From Anthoceros angustus (taxonomy: Eukaryota; Streptophyta; Anthocerotopsida; Anthocerotales; Anthocerotaceae), in the NCBI GenBank assembly GCA_010909165.1, contig MU008155.1, positions 496,001 to 560,000 of the forward strand: 64,000 nt of DNA, in the 5' to 3' direction. Shown here piece by piece: positions 23,601 through 35,934 of this stretch. The number at the start of each line of letters is the position of its first letter. The stretch's first letter is position 1. The notes below the pieces were generated by a model, which was not told where the DNA came from, did no database searches, and saw only the letters and a program-made list of their open reading frames with translations. A program made the position numbers and the translations under genes.

Positions 23601-26600
23601 AAAGCTTCTGCGAGTGGACATGTGCCTTAAGCGCTCCTGTGCCTTGCATAAGGCCCGCACTCCGTCTGCGCTCCTCGGCCGCCTTGCTCTCGCCTTCGGG
23701 CTCTCCAACTTCTCCTTGAGCAACTTCTCCTGTTGGCCTTGTCGAGTGAGAGCCATGGGCTTGATCGAGGAGATCCGCTGCGTCGTGCCATGGCAGTCAA
23801 ACCACCAAATCCCCAAATTGGGCTGTCCCTTGCCCATCCGCCTCCACAACAATTCTCGTGTCTGACGGTGTCTCCTATCCCCACCTCGGTAGGACGGTTC
23901 GGTGAAATGTCGCCAAAAATGTCCGGAGCTCCGTTGCGGTCTCTCGGCGAAGTTAACCCCTCCTCTCCTAGGGGTTGGTGCCTTGCCTCTTCCCGCTTCA
24001 TTCTCCCTAGCGGCATTCATCCCCACACAGGAGGAGCAACTTGCCATTTCCCTTTACTTTTCCTCCTTTACCCGCGTTCTGCTGCCGTCTTGACTGGTGA
24101 CCACAGGTGTGGCTGGGTTCCTCCTCTGCTCTTGTGCCCTCCCTTCTTCGCCGATCCCGTTCGACCGTTGCCCTTCTTCTTTGGAAACTTCCCCACCCTC
24201 TTAGAACCTTCCGAGCGCACTCCCAAGCTACTGGAATCCTTGCCGAATCCTCCTTCAATTCCTCCTCTTCTACCTTGAGTTCCACGGCTTCCAACCATGC
24301 AGGACCACTTCAACTCCGTTAAACACCGGAATGCGCAAATACATGAATCGAAAAGGCGAAATCAAGGAGGGCCGAGGGAAGAAGAGTAAATTCGCCTTCT
24401 CCTCACAGGCTCTTTCGAAAATCATCCTCCCCAATCAATTTGTGTACCCTTGACCACCTCGTGAAGAAAAACCAAGAAGTGATCCGCCATATGATCCGAC
24501 TTCCGGTTACAGGAAACACAAAATCCATTTGGCCAATCCCACATTCTGCAGACACGAGTTGGCGAGTCACCCGACCATTGTTCACTCTCACTTCCCAGGC
24601 TTCATGGCGCGGCGGCTGCGGCTTTCAAGGTCTTCTTTGGGGTCAATCACCAAGCTCCCATCCTCGATGCTTCTCGCCCCTTTGCTCGAAGAGGCCAAAT
24701 CCAGATTCTGCGGCCTTTTCCTCGCGTCACCCTCTTGCGACTTGGTCCTTAATTGCGGGCGCACTCTTGCACCAATGCGGTATCGTAGCACCATTTCTTC
24801 TCCATGAACTTGAGACCCGGCTCACGCACGGTACCCGGCTCTCACTTTCCAGTGGTCCATGTTGGGCCGCTGCGTGAGTAAGATTTGGCCGCGGCTCGGG
24901 CGCCATCTCCTTCTCGTTGTCTCCCAAAACAAAACCTCGACTACCTGCGGATCACGGTCGAGAAGAAAAAAATCGAGCCCTGCGCGCTCCTTCCACGCCT
25001 CCTCGCGAACTTGCGGCGCCGATTTCTCTCCTCCGCGCGCCGCTGACGATCGTCGCGCCTTTCCTCCTGCAGTGAGGCGGTGATTTGGCTTTGGCGTGCA
25101 GCGCGCGCCCCTCTTCTGCGGCTCGCTTGCCCCTCACGGAAAGTCGCGACCTCGCAGTCTTGGGTGTGCCCTTCTCCCGATTCGCTCCGGTGGTAGTCCG
25201 CTCCGCCACTAGGGTTGTAAATTCCCACAGTGCATGCGTCCGTTTCTCGGCCACCGTGGTGGAACTAGCCACCACCCCTTGACTACACAAGCGTGGCATA
25301 TTGTGAGCATCCCTAGCATATATAGACACCTTTTATTCTAAAATTCCCAATACCCAAGGACTCTATTTCTACCCCACCTCGGGGTCAAACCTAAGGGTCG
25401 AAAAATTATTATTATCTCCAAGGGCCAAGGACCATTCCGTATAAAAGACACTCCGTGGTGACTTCCCCACCTCGGTTCCCGTTCCACGGCGGTGGCTGGT
25501 TTAGCCACCGTGGTGGTTCTTCACGGTGGTTGTTTGCTCCTGCGGTGGCATTGCTCGGCCTTTCTTGGTTTGGCCACCTCTCTCTTGACTCGGCCCTAAC
25601 CGTCTCTTTCCGCTTGTACCTCTCCGCTTCTTGAATTTCTCCAAGGCGCCATCGCTTCCACTCTGGACTCGCGAGACCTCATCGAAGCTCTTCAATTGTA
25701 GCATCGCCCCTTGACTGATTTACTAAAGCTTCTGCGAGTGGACATGTGCCTTCACTCCTGTGCCTTGCATAAGGCCGCCCGCACTCCGTCTGCGCTCCTC
25801 GGCCGCCTTGCTCTCGCCTTCGGGCTCTCCAACTTCTCCTTGAGCAACTTCTCCTGTTGGCCTTGCACTCGGTGAGAGCCATGGGCTTGATCGAGGAGAT
25901 CCGCTGCATGCCATGGCAAGTCAAACCACCAAATCCCCAAATTGGGCTGTCCCTTGCCCATCCGCCTCCACAACAATTCTCGTGTCTGACGGTGTCTCCT
26001 ATCCCCACCTCGGGGACGGTTCGGTGAAATGTCGCCAAAAATGTCCGGAGCTCGTTGCGGTCTCTCGGCGTTAACCCCTCCTCTCCTAGGGGTTGGTGCC
26101 TTGCCTCTTCCCGCTTCATTCTCCCTAGCGGCGTTCATCCCCTGGGAGGGCAACTTACCATTTCCCTTTACTTTCTCCTCCTTTACCGTTCTGCTGCCGT
26201 CTTGACTGGTGACCACAGGTGTGTGGGTTCCTCCTCTCTGCGTGCCCTCCCTTCTTCGCCGATCCCGTTCGACCGTTGCCGCCCTTCGCTTCTTACCCTT
26301 GGAAACTTCCCCACCCTCTTAGAACCTTCCGAGCGCACTCCCCCGGAATCCTTGCCGAATCCTCCTTCAATTCCTCCTCTTCTACCTTGAGTTCACGGCT
26401 TCCAACCATGCAGGCGGACCACTTCAACTCGTTAAACACGGAATGCGCAAATACATGAATCGGAAAAGGCGAAATCAAGGAGGAGGGAAGAGAGTAAATT
26501 CGCCTTCTCCTCACAGGCTCTTTGAAAATCATCCTCCCCAATCAATTTGTGTACCCTTGACCACCTCGTGAAGAAAAACCAAGAAGTGATCCGCCATATG

Positions 26601-27636
26601 ATCCGACTTCCGGTTACAGGAAACACAAAATCCATTTGGCCAATCCCACCTGCGAACCACGAGTTGGCGAGTCACCCGACCATTGTTCACTCTCACTTCC
26701 CAGGCTTCATGGTATGGCGCTGCGGCTTTCAAGGTCTTCTTTGGGGTCAATCACCAAGCTCCCATCCTCGATGCTTCGCCCCTGCTTTGCTCGAAGAGGC
26801 CAAATCCATTCTGCGGCCTTTTCCTCGCGTCACCCTCTTGCGACTTGGTCCTTAATTGCGGGCGCACTCTTGCACCAATGCGGGTCGTAGCACCATTTCT
26901 TCTCCATGAACTTGAGACCCGGCTCACGCAGCTCTACTCACTTTCCGATGGTCCATGTTGGGCCGCTGCGTGAGTAAATTTCGGCCGCGGCTCGGGCGCC
27001 ATCTCCTTCTCGTTGTCTCCCAAAACAAAACCTCGACTACCCTGCGGATCACGGTGAGAGAAAAAAATCGAGCCGCCCTGCGCGCTCCTTCCACGCCTCC
27101 TCGCGGGCGCGATTTCTCTCCTCCGCCTTTGTCACGATCGTCGCGCCTTCCTCCTGCAGTGAGGCGGTGATTTGGCTGGCGTGGTATGGCGCCCCTCTTC
27201 TTCTGACTCCGCTCGCCCCTCACGGAAAGTCGCGACCTCATGGTCTTGGGTGTGCCCTTCTCCCGATTCTCCGTGTGGTAGTCCCGCTCCGCCACTAGGG
27301 TTGTAAATTCCCACAGTGCATGCGTCCGTTTCTCGGCCACCGTGGTGGAACTAGCCACCACCCCTTGACTACCTGGCGTGGCATATTGTGAGCATCCCTA
27401 GCATATATAGACACCTTTTATTCTAAAATTCCCAATACCCAAGGACTCTATTTCTACCCCACCCCGGGGTCAAACCTAAGGGTCGAAAAATTATTATTAT
27501 CTCCAAGGGCCAAGGACCATTCCGTATAAAAGACGACTCGACGATTCTCAAAGCACTCTGCTATTCTAACACACCAAAACAAAAAAATCGTTCACCACGA
27601 CACTTGAGGCGGGGTTAGTTCACATGTGGTCTTCCA
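20614..27636 (-). repeat. 5' LTR (right), expanded to 7.02 kb
   Basis: It begins TGTGGAATGG on the plus strand and ends GGTCTTCCA before CCATG. Relative to the 3' LTR it is three overlapping pieces. 20614 to about 22456 matches left 10523 to about 12375. About 22457-25447 matches about 11085-14097. About 25450-27636 matches about 12003-14201. The first jump lies at a TCGCCTTC(C)GG word shared by both source positions, the second at a GACACTCC-like word. Two successive internal direct duplications would explain it. Its outer TATA-like box (27401-27410) would give a leader of roughly 6.8 kb before the primer-binding site. Confidence 0.82.
27401..27410 (-). promoter_or_regulatory. LTR TATA-like box (5' LTR, outermost)
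   Basis: CTATATATGC on the minus strand, about 230 bp from the outer LTR edge, with AATAAAA upstream. This is the copy positioned to transcribe the element. A second internal copy at 25316-25325 arose by the LTR duplication. Confidence 0.5.
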
Positions 27637-27641
27637 CCATG
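27637..27641. repeat. Target-site duplication, right copy (CCATG)
   Basis: Matches 10518-10522. The final CA of the right LTR appears to be missing compared with the left LTR. Confidence 0.8.
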
Positions 27642-29144
27642 CTCTCTGAGCAGTTCATCTGATCGCCGCACTCACTTCCACCTCCACTGCGACCTCAGGC
27701 GATCAATGGCTGCTTGGCGAACACTTGAGGCATGGCATATCTTGAGCAGGAAATGCAGCGCGGCTCTTACCTTCAACCTGATGCGCCTCTTACAAAGCGT
27801 CTGTTTGTGGATGGGTTGGGCGTCTCTTGGCCTTTGACGCGCATAAGCGGAGTTATTGCATCGTGGGCCTCTTGCCACTTCGGTGAGGGCTTCAAACTCT
27901 TGCTCACATGCTTGGCGCTCCTTTCGGCCTGGCGGACTCTCGACAATCGCGGTGGTATCGTGTAGGCGTAGCAACTCCTCTTCGTCAAAGGGGTGGCGGA
28001 GGTTGGTAGAGGCCAAGTCTCCGGCAAGTCTTGAGGCTCCTATGGCAGGGTCGAGGCCGGGTCTATGTCTTCGGCGGCCGGGGCCTCGCGTGATATCCGT
28101 CGGCTATGGCTCTCTATTGTCCGAAACATCGTAAAGCTCCAACCCGGCTGGCAAAGGCTGCCGCACCAATCCCCTTTCATTGTCTGCTCCCATGTGCATG
28201 GCTTTCTCCATAATGTCAGCGTGGGCGCGTCAACAACTGCGTGGTCCGGATTCCCACCTTGGCGGCACTCGATCTTTACGCCTCCGCAAGATGGCGAAGA
28301 ACATTTTCGCCTCGCGCTCGAGCATTCCGTTTCACGCGCGCGGAAGATGGTGGCGACTTTCTTCGCATCCTCGGGATAGCAAGCGGTGCGCCATGCCGCC
28401 TACGCGCTTCGTCGTCGGGCAATGGGCCGCGGCGGAAAGGCCGCTCACGTTCACTTGCTCGGGGTGTTGGGGTGACGCTCACCCGCACCCGGAGAAGGCG
28501 TCGCCGTCCTTTCTTCCCGAGCGCTCATTTCCGTACCTGCCCTCCGCAATGCATTGAGAGCCCCGGCGATGATGGCCCTTGATGCCACACAGTGGCGGTA
28601 CCAGCGTCCGACGCATCCCGAACCATGTCGTCGCTCCACCGTGACTCCGTCGTCCGCATCCTCTTCCGGAGCGCACCCTCTTACGTCTTCCAACCGCTGA
28701 CTTTTGGTAGTTACGGAGCATGCGGCGTCATCGGGATCTGGGATCCCACACACATATAACGCCGCAAAGCGTTAAGCGCTCTCGGATGCGGTCTTTGGAG
28801 AGGAAAGGTGGCTGTGAGGGGCGGCGTCGGTGCTGCGGGCTTGCACCTTCGATTCGCTCGATGGGCGGCCGGGGCCCAAAATTTGCGGGCAAAGGCGGAA
28901 AGCGCCACAGTCGGCGCGGCGGCGGTGCAGGCTCGAACGAACCATCATACCCGCCCCACGGGCATGGCGGGGCGTGCAACTCGGCAGTGCAATCCGCAAC
29001 TCAATCCGCGACAAACCGCCTCTCCCCATCGGCGCTTGCCCTCGATGCCCATATATCGATTCTGCGGAACCGTGATCTTCAACTTCTTCATGTGCATCGC
29101 GCGACCATGCGCGCTTGAGCGCCATCCCCTTTCCCGTCTCCCCG
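27642..29144. other. Unassigned GC-rich DNA right of retrotransposon
   Basis: Continuation of the insertion target. Overlapping frames on both strands lack recognisable domains. The right edge is the left breakpoint of the 8.4 kb tandem duplication. Confidence 0.4.
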
Positions 29145-29159
29145 CTGAGACCATTATCG

Positions 29160-30770
29160 GGTGATTGAAGCGTTGTGTCGGGGAATGTTTCAATCGCGGC
29201 GACCGTTGCCTCTTAGGCGCGCGAAGTGCGTTCCGCTTCCCTGAGAGGTTCCTACCCGCCCGATGCGCCACCTTGGGAAGTAGGCCTTGTGGCTACTTAC
29301 GGCCGCAGAGGACCGCGCCCGGCAGTGTCACAGCACACCCGCGGGCCCTGCTGCGTTCACGTCTAGCGCAAGTCTGCGGAGGCCGTCGAAGAAGCACAGG
29401 CACGAAGGTGGGCGTCCTTCCGATGGGGGTTACATTGGAAAACATTGTCATCTTCATCGTCGTCGTGTACCCAATCCTCCAAGATATCGTCACACGCAAT
29501 GCGACTCATTCAACTGCGGCGCTCGGGCCTTTCGTCGGTGGCCATGCCTACGGTCAGATTGCGGATCGCGGTGAAATTGAGATGTCCGCTGTGAACGGCT
29601 CCGTTAGGAGTGATGTCTGAGACATCGGCGCGAGAGAAAGAAAGCCGGTGATCTCGGATGTCACATATCAATTGCAATAACCCTCCGGGCTGATGCGATC
29701 GCGTTCCCGCCCTCAACACTCCTCCTGCATGCCGAGAGAGGTCCGGGCCATTACTATGTGCAATCGCGCCCCCAAATCTTATCATCCCGCTCTTTGCGGA
29801 GACATAATTGGATGCTGTATCTTTGCATGGGAACATGTGCCCGTTATTAAAGCGGTGACGGGAGGCGGGCGCGCGCTTGCCCTCTCCAAGCAAGCGGCTG
29901 GCGGGATGTCGCCATTAAGTGCGATAAGGCGTGAAGGCGGCATGCGATTGAAGATAAACGCTATGAACCCGCGTGGGGCGCCCCTCCGCGCATGCGGGCG
30001 CGCGGTAAGGAAGGGTTGATGGGCACGCACGGGCCGAGACATTACGCAATGGGCGGAGGCTCCATATCGCGCTCCGTGGTTCGCAAAAGGTTCCGGATGT
30101 CTTGTACATTTTGCACGCAATGCACAGGAACAAGGCCACCCATGGAAGTGACCAGCCGCATGATGTGGCGCGAAGTGAAGGCCTGCCATTTCGTCAACTC
30201 CGAATGCAGGAAATGCCATTTGTCCTGTGCAATACATTGCATACACCTGATCGCATGCATTTATAGCGATATAGTCCCTGGCCTTCGGCTTACAAATGCC
30301 GGCTTTCAATTTTGTAACTCATTAAAACCAGCGGACATGGCAAATTTGTCAGTATTTTCATGTTCGCCTGGCCTTCGACACATAGGAGGCGGGTGAAGCG
30401 GTGGCCAGTATTTCTGTACCACCATCCTTGGGTTTTGGTGTACCATGAAAATGGACTTTGTATGCGATGCGGACAATGAAAACAAAGCCACCACTCAAAA
30501 CTAGCTCGAAATGAACTAACAACTCACGGAGAAAGAAGAACAAGTGTTTCATGCGAGTATAGAGGAAGCATAGCGAGAGAAAGAAGGATGGGAAGAACAT
30601 TCAATTCTTTGCGATTACAGTGGAAGGAGAAAGTTTGGATGCGAGCAAGAAAAATATGGGCCATGCGTCGCATCCTGGACATGTAGCGGAGAACAAGTTA
30701 CTCCGCTTGGCGAAGGAGTTTCACGTGCTAGAACACAATGTTAGAGGAGGGAACTATTGGAAAACACATT
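29160..30770. other. Unassigned DNA in duplication copy 1
   Basis: No gene recognised. The plus-strand frames at 29165-29620 and 29287-29574 recur in copy 2 (37639-38052 and 37764-38099) but lack domain-like content and are altered by indels. Confidence 0.35.
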
Positions 30771-31081
30771 GTGCAGCATAATGATGGGATTTCACCTATC
30801 GGCTACATATATAGACATGTAGTTTGATTATGCCTATATGTCTATTTATGTCTCCATTCTGCCGATATAGACATGTATGACATATAAGTTAATATCCTTG
30901 GCATATGGCGAAGAAACATTATGGGATGATGCGAAGAAAACCATGGGAGAAGGAAAGAGGAGGGGAGAAAACAACCTCCTGTGACATGTTTGTTTCTCCC
31001 GTACTCCATATATAGCCATATGTTTCATATACATTATTACATGTATATTGCATATATGTGTACATATATTTTTTTCTTGAC
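30771..31081. other. AT-rich linker
   Basis: AT-rich DNA with several TATATAGACATG and CATATATAG words. It is repeated in copy 2 at about 39250-39530. No gene is seen. Confidence 0.5.
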
Positions 31082-32211
31082 TTATTCAAATAGCTCCTTG
31101 GCCTTTGGTGGAAGGGACATTGCATGCATTGGTTTTGGAAGGGAGGTGAAGAATGAATGTCTATATATGCGAGAGGAAGTAAAATTCGAACATGGTGGTC
31201 CACAAGTTTGGGTCCATTTTTTCTCTCCTCTATCCTTGGCACATTTCAAATTGTTCCATGCACCATAGGCAAAGTTCCTTGGCCCATGGCGAAGGAACTT
31301 TTTCCAGGGTGCATGTACAAGATTGCCTCCTTTTATTCCCCACTCCGTCGTTCCGCTATGACAATTTTTTTCCCATGAATTATTCAAATAGCTCCTTGGC
31401 CTTTGGTGGAAGGGACATTGCATGCCATGGTTTTTGGAAGTGAGGTGAAGAATGAATGTCTATATATGCAGGAGGAGAGTAAAATTCCAACATGGGGGTC
31501 CACAAGTTTGGGTCCATTATTTCCCTCCTCTACCGTAGGCACATTGCAAATTGTTCCATGCACCATGGACAAAGTTCCTTGGCCCATGGCGAAGGAACTT
31601 TTTCCAGGGTGCATGGAGAAGATTGCCTCCTTTTATTCCCATCTCCGTCGTTCCGATATGACAATTTTTTTCACATGAATTATTCAAAAACCTCCTTGGC
31701 CTTTGGTACAAGGGACACTGCATGCCATGGTTTTTGGAAGTGAGGTGAAGAATGAATGTCTATATATGCAGGAGGAAAGTAAAATTCCAACATGGTGGTC
31801 CACAAGTTTGGGTCCATTATTTCCCTCCTCTACCGTAGGCACATTGCAAATTGTTCCATGCACCATGGACAAAGTTCCTTGGCCCATGGCGAAGGAACTT
31901 TTTCCAGGGTGCATGGAAAAGCTTGCCTCCTTTTATTCCCCTCTCCGGCGTTCTAATATGACAATTTTTTTTGCCATGGTTTTTGAAAGAGGTGAAGAAT
32001 GAATGTCTGTATATGCCGGATGATCGTGAAATTCCAGTATGCTGGTGGTCATGTTGGGTTCCTGTTGTTCCCTCCGCTGTCATTGGCACATGGCACGTTG
32101 TTCCATGCAGCTTGGACAAATGTTATTGGCCTATGGCGAAGGAACCTTGGCCAGGATGCATGGAACAACTTGCCACCCTTTTTTCCCTTCTCTTTCACAT
32201 ATGACTTTTTT
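31082..32211. repeat. Satellite of about 300 bp, four units
   Basis: TTATTCAAA..AGCTCCTTGGCC starts at 31082, 31380 and 31680 (periods 298 and 300 bp). A fourth unit from about 31971 lacks the first ~50 bp, and the next unit start is recognisable at 32212 (CCATGAACCATTGAAAAAGC). Units share AAGAATGAATGTCTATATATGC, TGGTCCACAAGTTTGGGTCC and TTCCATGCACCATGG. The units are too long and too similar internally to be a CRISPR array, and no conserved protein is evident. Confidence 0.85.
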
Positions 32212-33640
32212 CCATGAACCATTGAAAAAGCTCCGGCCTTTGGTAGAAGTGACACCTGCATGCCTTAGGCTTTCAAAGCGAGGGGATGCATGCATTAGTC
32301 TTTGAAAGAGAGGGGGTGGCGTATAAAGCACGTAGAATAGCAGATTGTATGCGGAACAGTAACCTAGCGCCCAAAGTCGTTGGCCACGTACATGGCGATT
32401 TGTTGTCATGGTTGTGCAGAACCACTGACAAGCGGCATGGAGCGTCGGCGGGACACCGTCCGTCGGCGGTTCCACTCGATAGAGGCGGTGAAGCGTTGGG
32501 ATGCCGATCCGATCTTTGAGATGGGAAGAACGGACGACATACCAAGGGCAAGGCGGGGAGGAAGCGGCCGGAAGAATGGCGGAAGGCGGAGACATCGGCG
32601 ACCGACGGCAGTGCATAAACGGGTGGTTGCCGCGGTGCGCGGTGTTGAGCGAATGGTGTGGAGGTGATTATCGTGCGATGGACACCTCGATTTCTCCTCT
32701 ACAGGGTGTAATGCGGAACATGTGGATGACGCGAACTCTGCCGGAAGTGTGAAGGATGGAGAGGGAAGGAGGCGAGTGCAGTGCGCGTGCTCTGGCTGGC
32801 CGGCGACAATGGGCAAGCGCTTTTCAGCAGTGCGCACATCCTTGGAATGGCGGAGGAGTTTGCCTTGGTGGCTAGTGGAAAAGCGAGGAGGTGGTGCGGA
32901 AGGTCAAGGGAGGACTTACAGTGCAACAGATCACAACACCAGTAGCCAGCGAAGGACGGTTGTAAATGCGTGGCAGTGCCGTCAGGAGGTGAAGCTCCGG
33001 TGGGACAAAGGGAAAGGAATCGGGAGGAGACGCGCCCAAGCGGGGATGGCCGTTAAGGGAAGGCGGAGGAGGAGGCGGGGAGTGGCATGGATGATGGGGA
33101 GGAGGACGCCTATGGTGTCGAGGTGCGGCGAGGAAGGTCTAGCAGACCATTTTGTTTGCTGTTGCTATTTTTGCTTGCTATGCGATCACAGTTATGAGCT
33201 TGCCATGTGTGCATGGTAATAGTAATATCTTGGCGGTGGCACGCGGTTTGTTTAATGTGGAAGACAGGTGACCCGGTCGGCGTCATTATATGCAATTGGT
33301 AGGAAACCCCGTAAAATGATTCGAATAGTGATGTGTTAGGCGGTCCAAGATACGCTCTGCGAGTGTCATGTGAAGAGGAAAGGGGTTGGCGGTTAAGGAC
33401 ACGAACACAAGGAGGGCCAAAAGGGTTGACAAATCGCTAGTGCACCTAAATGTCATGGTTGCCATGCGGGTTAGTCGAGCGGGGTGGCGACAATTGAGTT
33501 CATGACAGTGGCGAGCCGCGGCACGAAGCTAGATGCCAATTGCGGTCTTGGCATGCGAGAAAATTGCGTCCCGTCAAGGCGGCCCGATCAGCCGCCCCAT
33601 GCGAATATGGCAACCGGAGGCGGCCGCCACGGAGGGCGCC
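32212..33640. other. Unassigned DNA in duplication copy 1
   Basis: Moderately GC-rich, with short open frames on both strands that are repeated in copy 2. No domain was recognised. Confidence 0.35.
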
Positions 33641-35350
33641 ATCCCGCAAGGCCGGCGCAATTGGAAACAACGAACTGCAAAGGCGCGGTGGCGGGCGGGG
33701 GCGGGGTAAAGGCGAGGTCGGCAAGGAGGGGAGTGATGGAGAAGGAGACAAGCGAGCGTGGCGGGAAGCGGCGGAGCGGAGGCCCGGGACGGCGGCATGG
33801 TGCCGTCTTGTCGGCAGCAATAACCACTCTTCCTTGGCGGCGGCGGGGCGAAGGCGGCGGCGCGGGGAGAAGGGGAAGCGAGGGGAGAGCGTCCCTCCCC
33901 TTAGCCCATGGCGGCGGAGAGAGCGGCGAGCAGGGCCACAGGCGGGGAGGGCATCGTGCCCTCCCCATGGAGAAGGAGGCGGGCGGGGGGCGAGGCGCTC
34001 CCGGCGATGGGCGGCGGCAGGCGTGAGGCCCAGGCGGCGGGCGGGGCGGGAGGCACCGCCTCCCCATGTCCATGGAGGCGGGAGGCGGGGGGCGAGTCGC
34101 CCTCGGAGGGGGCAGCTGTGGCCTCCCCAGCGATGGAGGCTGCAGTGCAGGCGGCGCGGCGCGGGGGCAGCTGCCCTCCCCATGGAGAAGGAGTCGGGGC
34201 AGGGCGCCTCCCGGCGATGGAGGCGGCAGGGAGCCAGCGGCGCGCGGGGAGGCGATGCCTCCCCCAGGCCATGGAGAGAGGCGGGGAGGCGAGTCGCCCC
34301 GCCCTCGAAGAAAGGGGCAGCTGGCCTCCCGGCGATGGAGGGCTGCGGCGCAGCGGGGTGCCCAGGCGCAGCGGGCGGGGGCACGCCTCCCCATGGAGAA
34401 GGAGTCGGGCGGGCAGGCGGGCGCCTCCCGAGCGATGGGCGGCGGCAGAGTGCGGGGAGACCCTCCCCATGGATGGGCGGGGGCGGGAGGCAAAGGCGCC
34501 TCCGCCTCCAAGGAACGGGGGCCACTGGCCTCCCCATGGAGGCGGCGAGGCGGGGGCGGCAGGCGGAGCGGGCGGGGAGACATGCCCTCCCCATGGAGAA
34601 GGGGGGCGGGGGCAGAGGCGCCTCCCACAGATGGGCGGCGGGCAGGTGGGCCCAGGCGGCGGCGCAGCGGGGAGGCACATGCCCTCCCCATGTCCATGGC
34701 GGCGGGCGGGGAGGCGAGTCGCCCCGCCCTCGGAAAGGGGCAGCCTGGCCTCCCGGCGATGGGCTGCTGCCGCAGGGGTGCCGGCAGCCAGGCGCGGGGA
34801 GGGCGCCTCCCCATGGAGAAGGAGTCGGGCGGCAGAGGCGCCTCCCCGATGGAGGCGGCAGTGCATGGGGCCCAGCGGCGCGCGGGGAGGCGACGCCTCC
34901 CCATGGCCATGGAGGCGGGCGTGGAGGCGGAGCCGCCTCCGCCCTCGAAAGGGGCAGCTGGCCTCCCCGGCGATAGGCGGCGGTGGCGCGGGGAACCCGG
35001 CGTGAGGCGCAGCGGGGAGGCGGCTGCCCTCCCCATGGTGATGGACGTGGAGGTGGGGCTGGGCGGAGGGAGCCCGTGGAGGCGTGGGGAGGCGGTTGCC
35101 CTCCGCGATGGCGGGGCGATCGCCCCGGCAGTGGCGAGAGGGAGAGGGAGCATTGCGCATTGGAGGAGGAAGGCAACCCGCCTTTGGGGACGGCAGGCGG
35201 AGGCGATTGCCGCCGAGGCCGAGGAGGAGGATGGAGGCTGCCTCACGGCGGCCCGGCCGAGGCCGAGCTCGGGCATGGCGGTGGCGATGCCATGTCACCG
35301 CCATGCCCGACCGAGGTCGGCCATGGTGGCGGGAGGGCGATAGCCGCCGA
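33641..35350. repeat. Very GC-rich CCATGG-studded minisatellite
   Basis: Irregular units of roughly 50-130 bp alternate CCTCCCCATGGAGAAGG with CTCCCGGCGATGGGCGGC and GGGGAGGCG words. The DNA is so GC-rich that long frames are open on both strands and in several phases (for example minus 33500-35176 and plus 33540-34976). They give Ala/Gly/Pro/Arg-rich translations of similar length, so none is called as a gene. The block recurs at about 42060-43740 with systematic length differences in C and G runs. Confidence 0.75.
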
Positions 35351-35617
35351 GACCGAGGCCGAGGGCTGGCGATGGCGGGATCGGCGGGGATGCGGAAGGC
35401 GGAGGCGGCCGCGTCGGGGCAGACGGCGAGCGCGGATCAGCGATCTCGGCAGTGGGGAGGCGCCCGGTCCGGTTGAGAAGGCGTATGGGAGGAATAACCA
35501 GTTCCATCGGTGGCCATCTCGGCGTGGAGGCGGTAAGCGAGGCTCGGGCGCCCGGGCGGAGGAGGCGGGAGGCTGCTGCGCGAGCTCCGCAGCGGTGGAG
35601 GACATCCGGCGTGCACA

Positions 35618-35648
35618 GAGGAGGAGGAGGAGGAGGAGGAGGAGGTGG
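35618..35648 (+). repeat. (GAG)n microsatellite
   Basis: About ten GAG/AGG triplets. The same tract is at about 43998-44027 in copy 2. Confidence 0.8.
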
Positions 35649-35694
35649 GAGCAACTCCGGTGGCGGTGGCGAGCGGAGGCCATGTCGGAAGAAG

Positions 35695-35934
35695 ATGGAG
35701 GCGGTGCGGCTCAACCCCAACTCGGGCGAGCACAAGAGGAGGCGCGACTACGAGGAGTCGGACACGGTGTCCAGTGGCAGCGCCCGGCCGGTGCCTCAGC
35801 CCAATGCGGGCCGCTGCTGGGCGGGGGCCAACCCGGGAGGAGGCGATGAGCAGCGGAATGCTCGGCCGTCGAGGCCATGGAGGGCACAATTAAGGTTCCT
35901 CCCAGATGATCAAGCGCATGGAGGACGAGAGTAG
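35695..35934 (+). CDS. Possible captured gene fragment, unknown product
   Basis: A 79-codon frame reads as an ordinary N-terminus with MEAVRLNPNSGEHKRRRDYE at its start and a KRRR basic patch that could be a nuclear localisation signal. It is followed by acidic and Ser-rich sequence. By eye it looks identical in copy 2 (44076-44315), although the adjacent minisatellite differs greatly between copies. The frame is open upstream through GC-rich sequence, so the start is uncertain. It could be a host gene piece carried in a repeat or a composition-driven frame. I do not recognise a family. Confidence 0.25.
   Translation: MEAVRLNPNSGEHKRRRDYEESDTVSSGSARPVPQPNAGRCWAGANPGGGDEQRNARPSRPWRAQLRFLPDDQAHGGRE

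Larger units (their letters stand above)
10523..27636 (-). mobile_element. Complete but decayed Ty3/gypsy LTR retrotransposon
   Basis: A 17.1 kb element lies on the minus strand. Both ends carry related LTRs bounded by TGTGGAA and TTCCA(CA), flanked by the 5-bp direct repeat CCATG. Just inside the 5' (right) LTR is a primer-binding site, and just inside the 3' (left) LTR is a polypurine tract. The internal region reads in the order gag, protease, reverse transcriptase, RNase H, integrase, which defines Ty3/gypsy (Metaviridae). A post-integrase arginine-rich segment without a visible chromodomain suggests the non-chromovirus (Tat/Athila-like) branch, which also tends to have long LTRs. Every frame is interrupted by small indels, so it appears non-autonomous as written. 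Confidence 0.9.

Noticed and set aside
29165-29620. 151-codon frame at the left end of the duplication
   Set aside because: Its counterpart in copy 2 is altered by indels that change frame and it shows no domain, so it is not supported as a gene.
31082-32211. CRISPR-like array
   Set aside because: Units are about 300 bp with no short repeat/unique spacer pattern and the DNA is eukaryotic; it is a satellite.
33500-35304. Protein genes of 460-560 codons in the GC-rich minisatellite
   Set aside because: Comparable frames are open on both strands and in several phases, and the second copy differs by indels that are not multiples of three.
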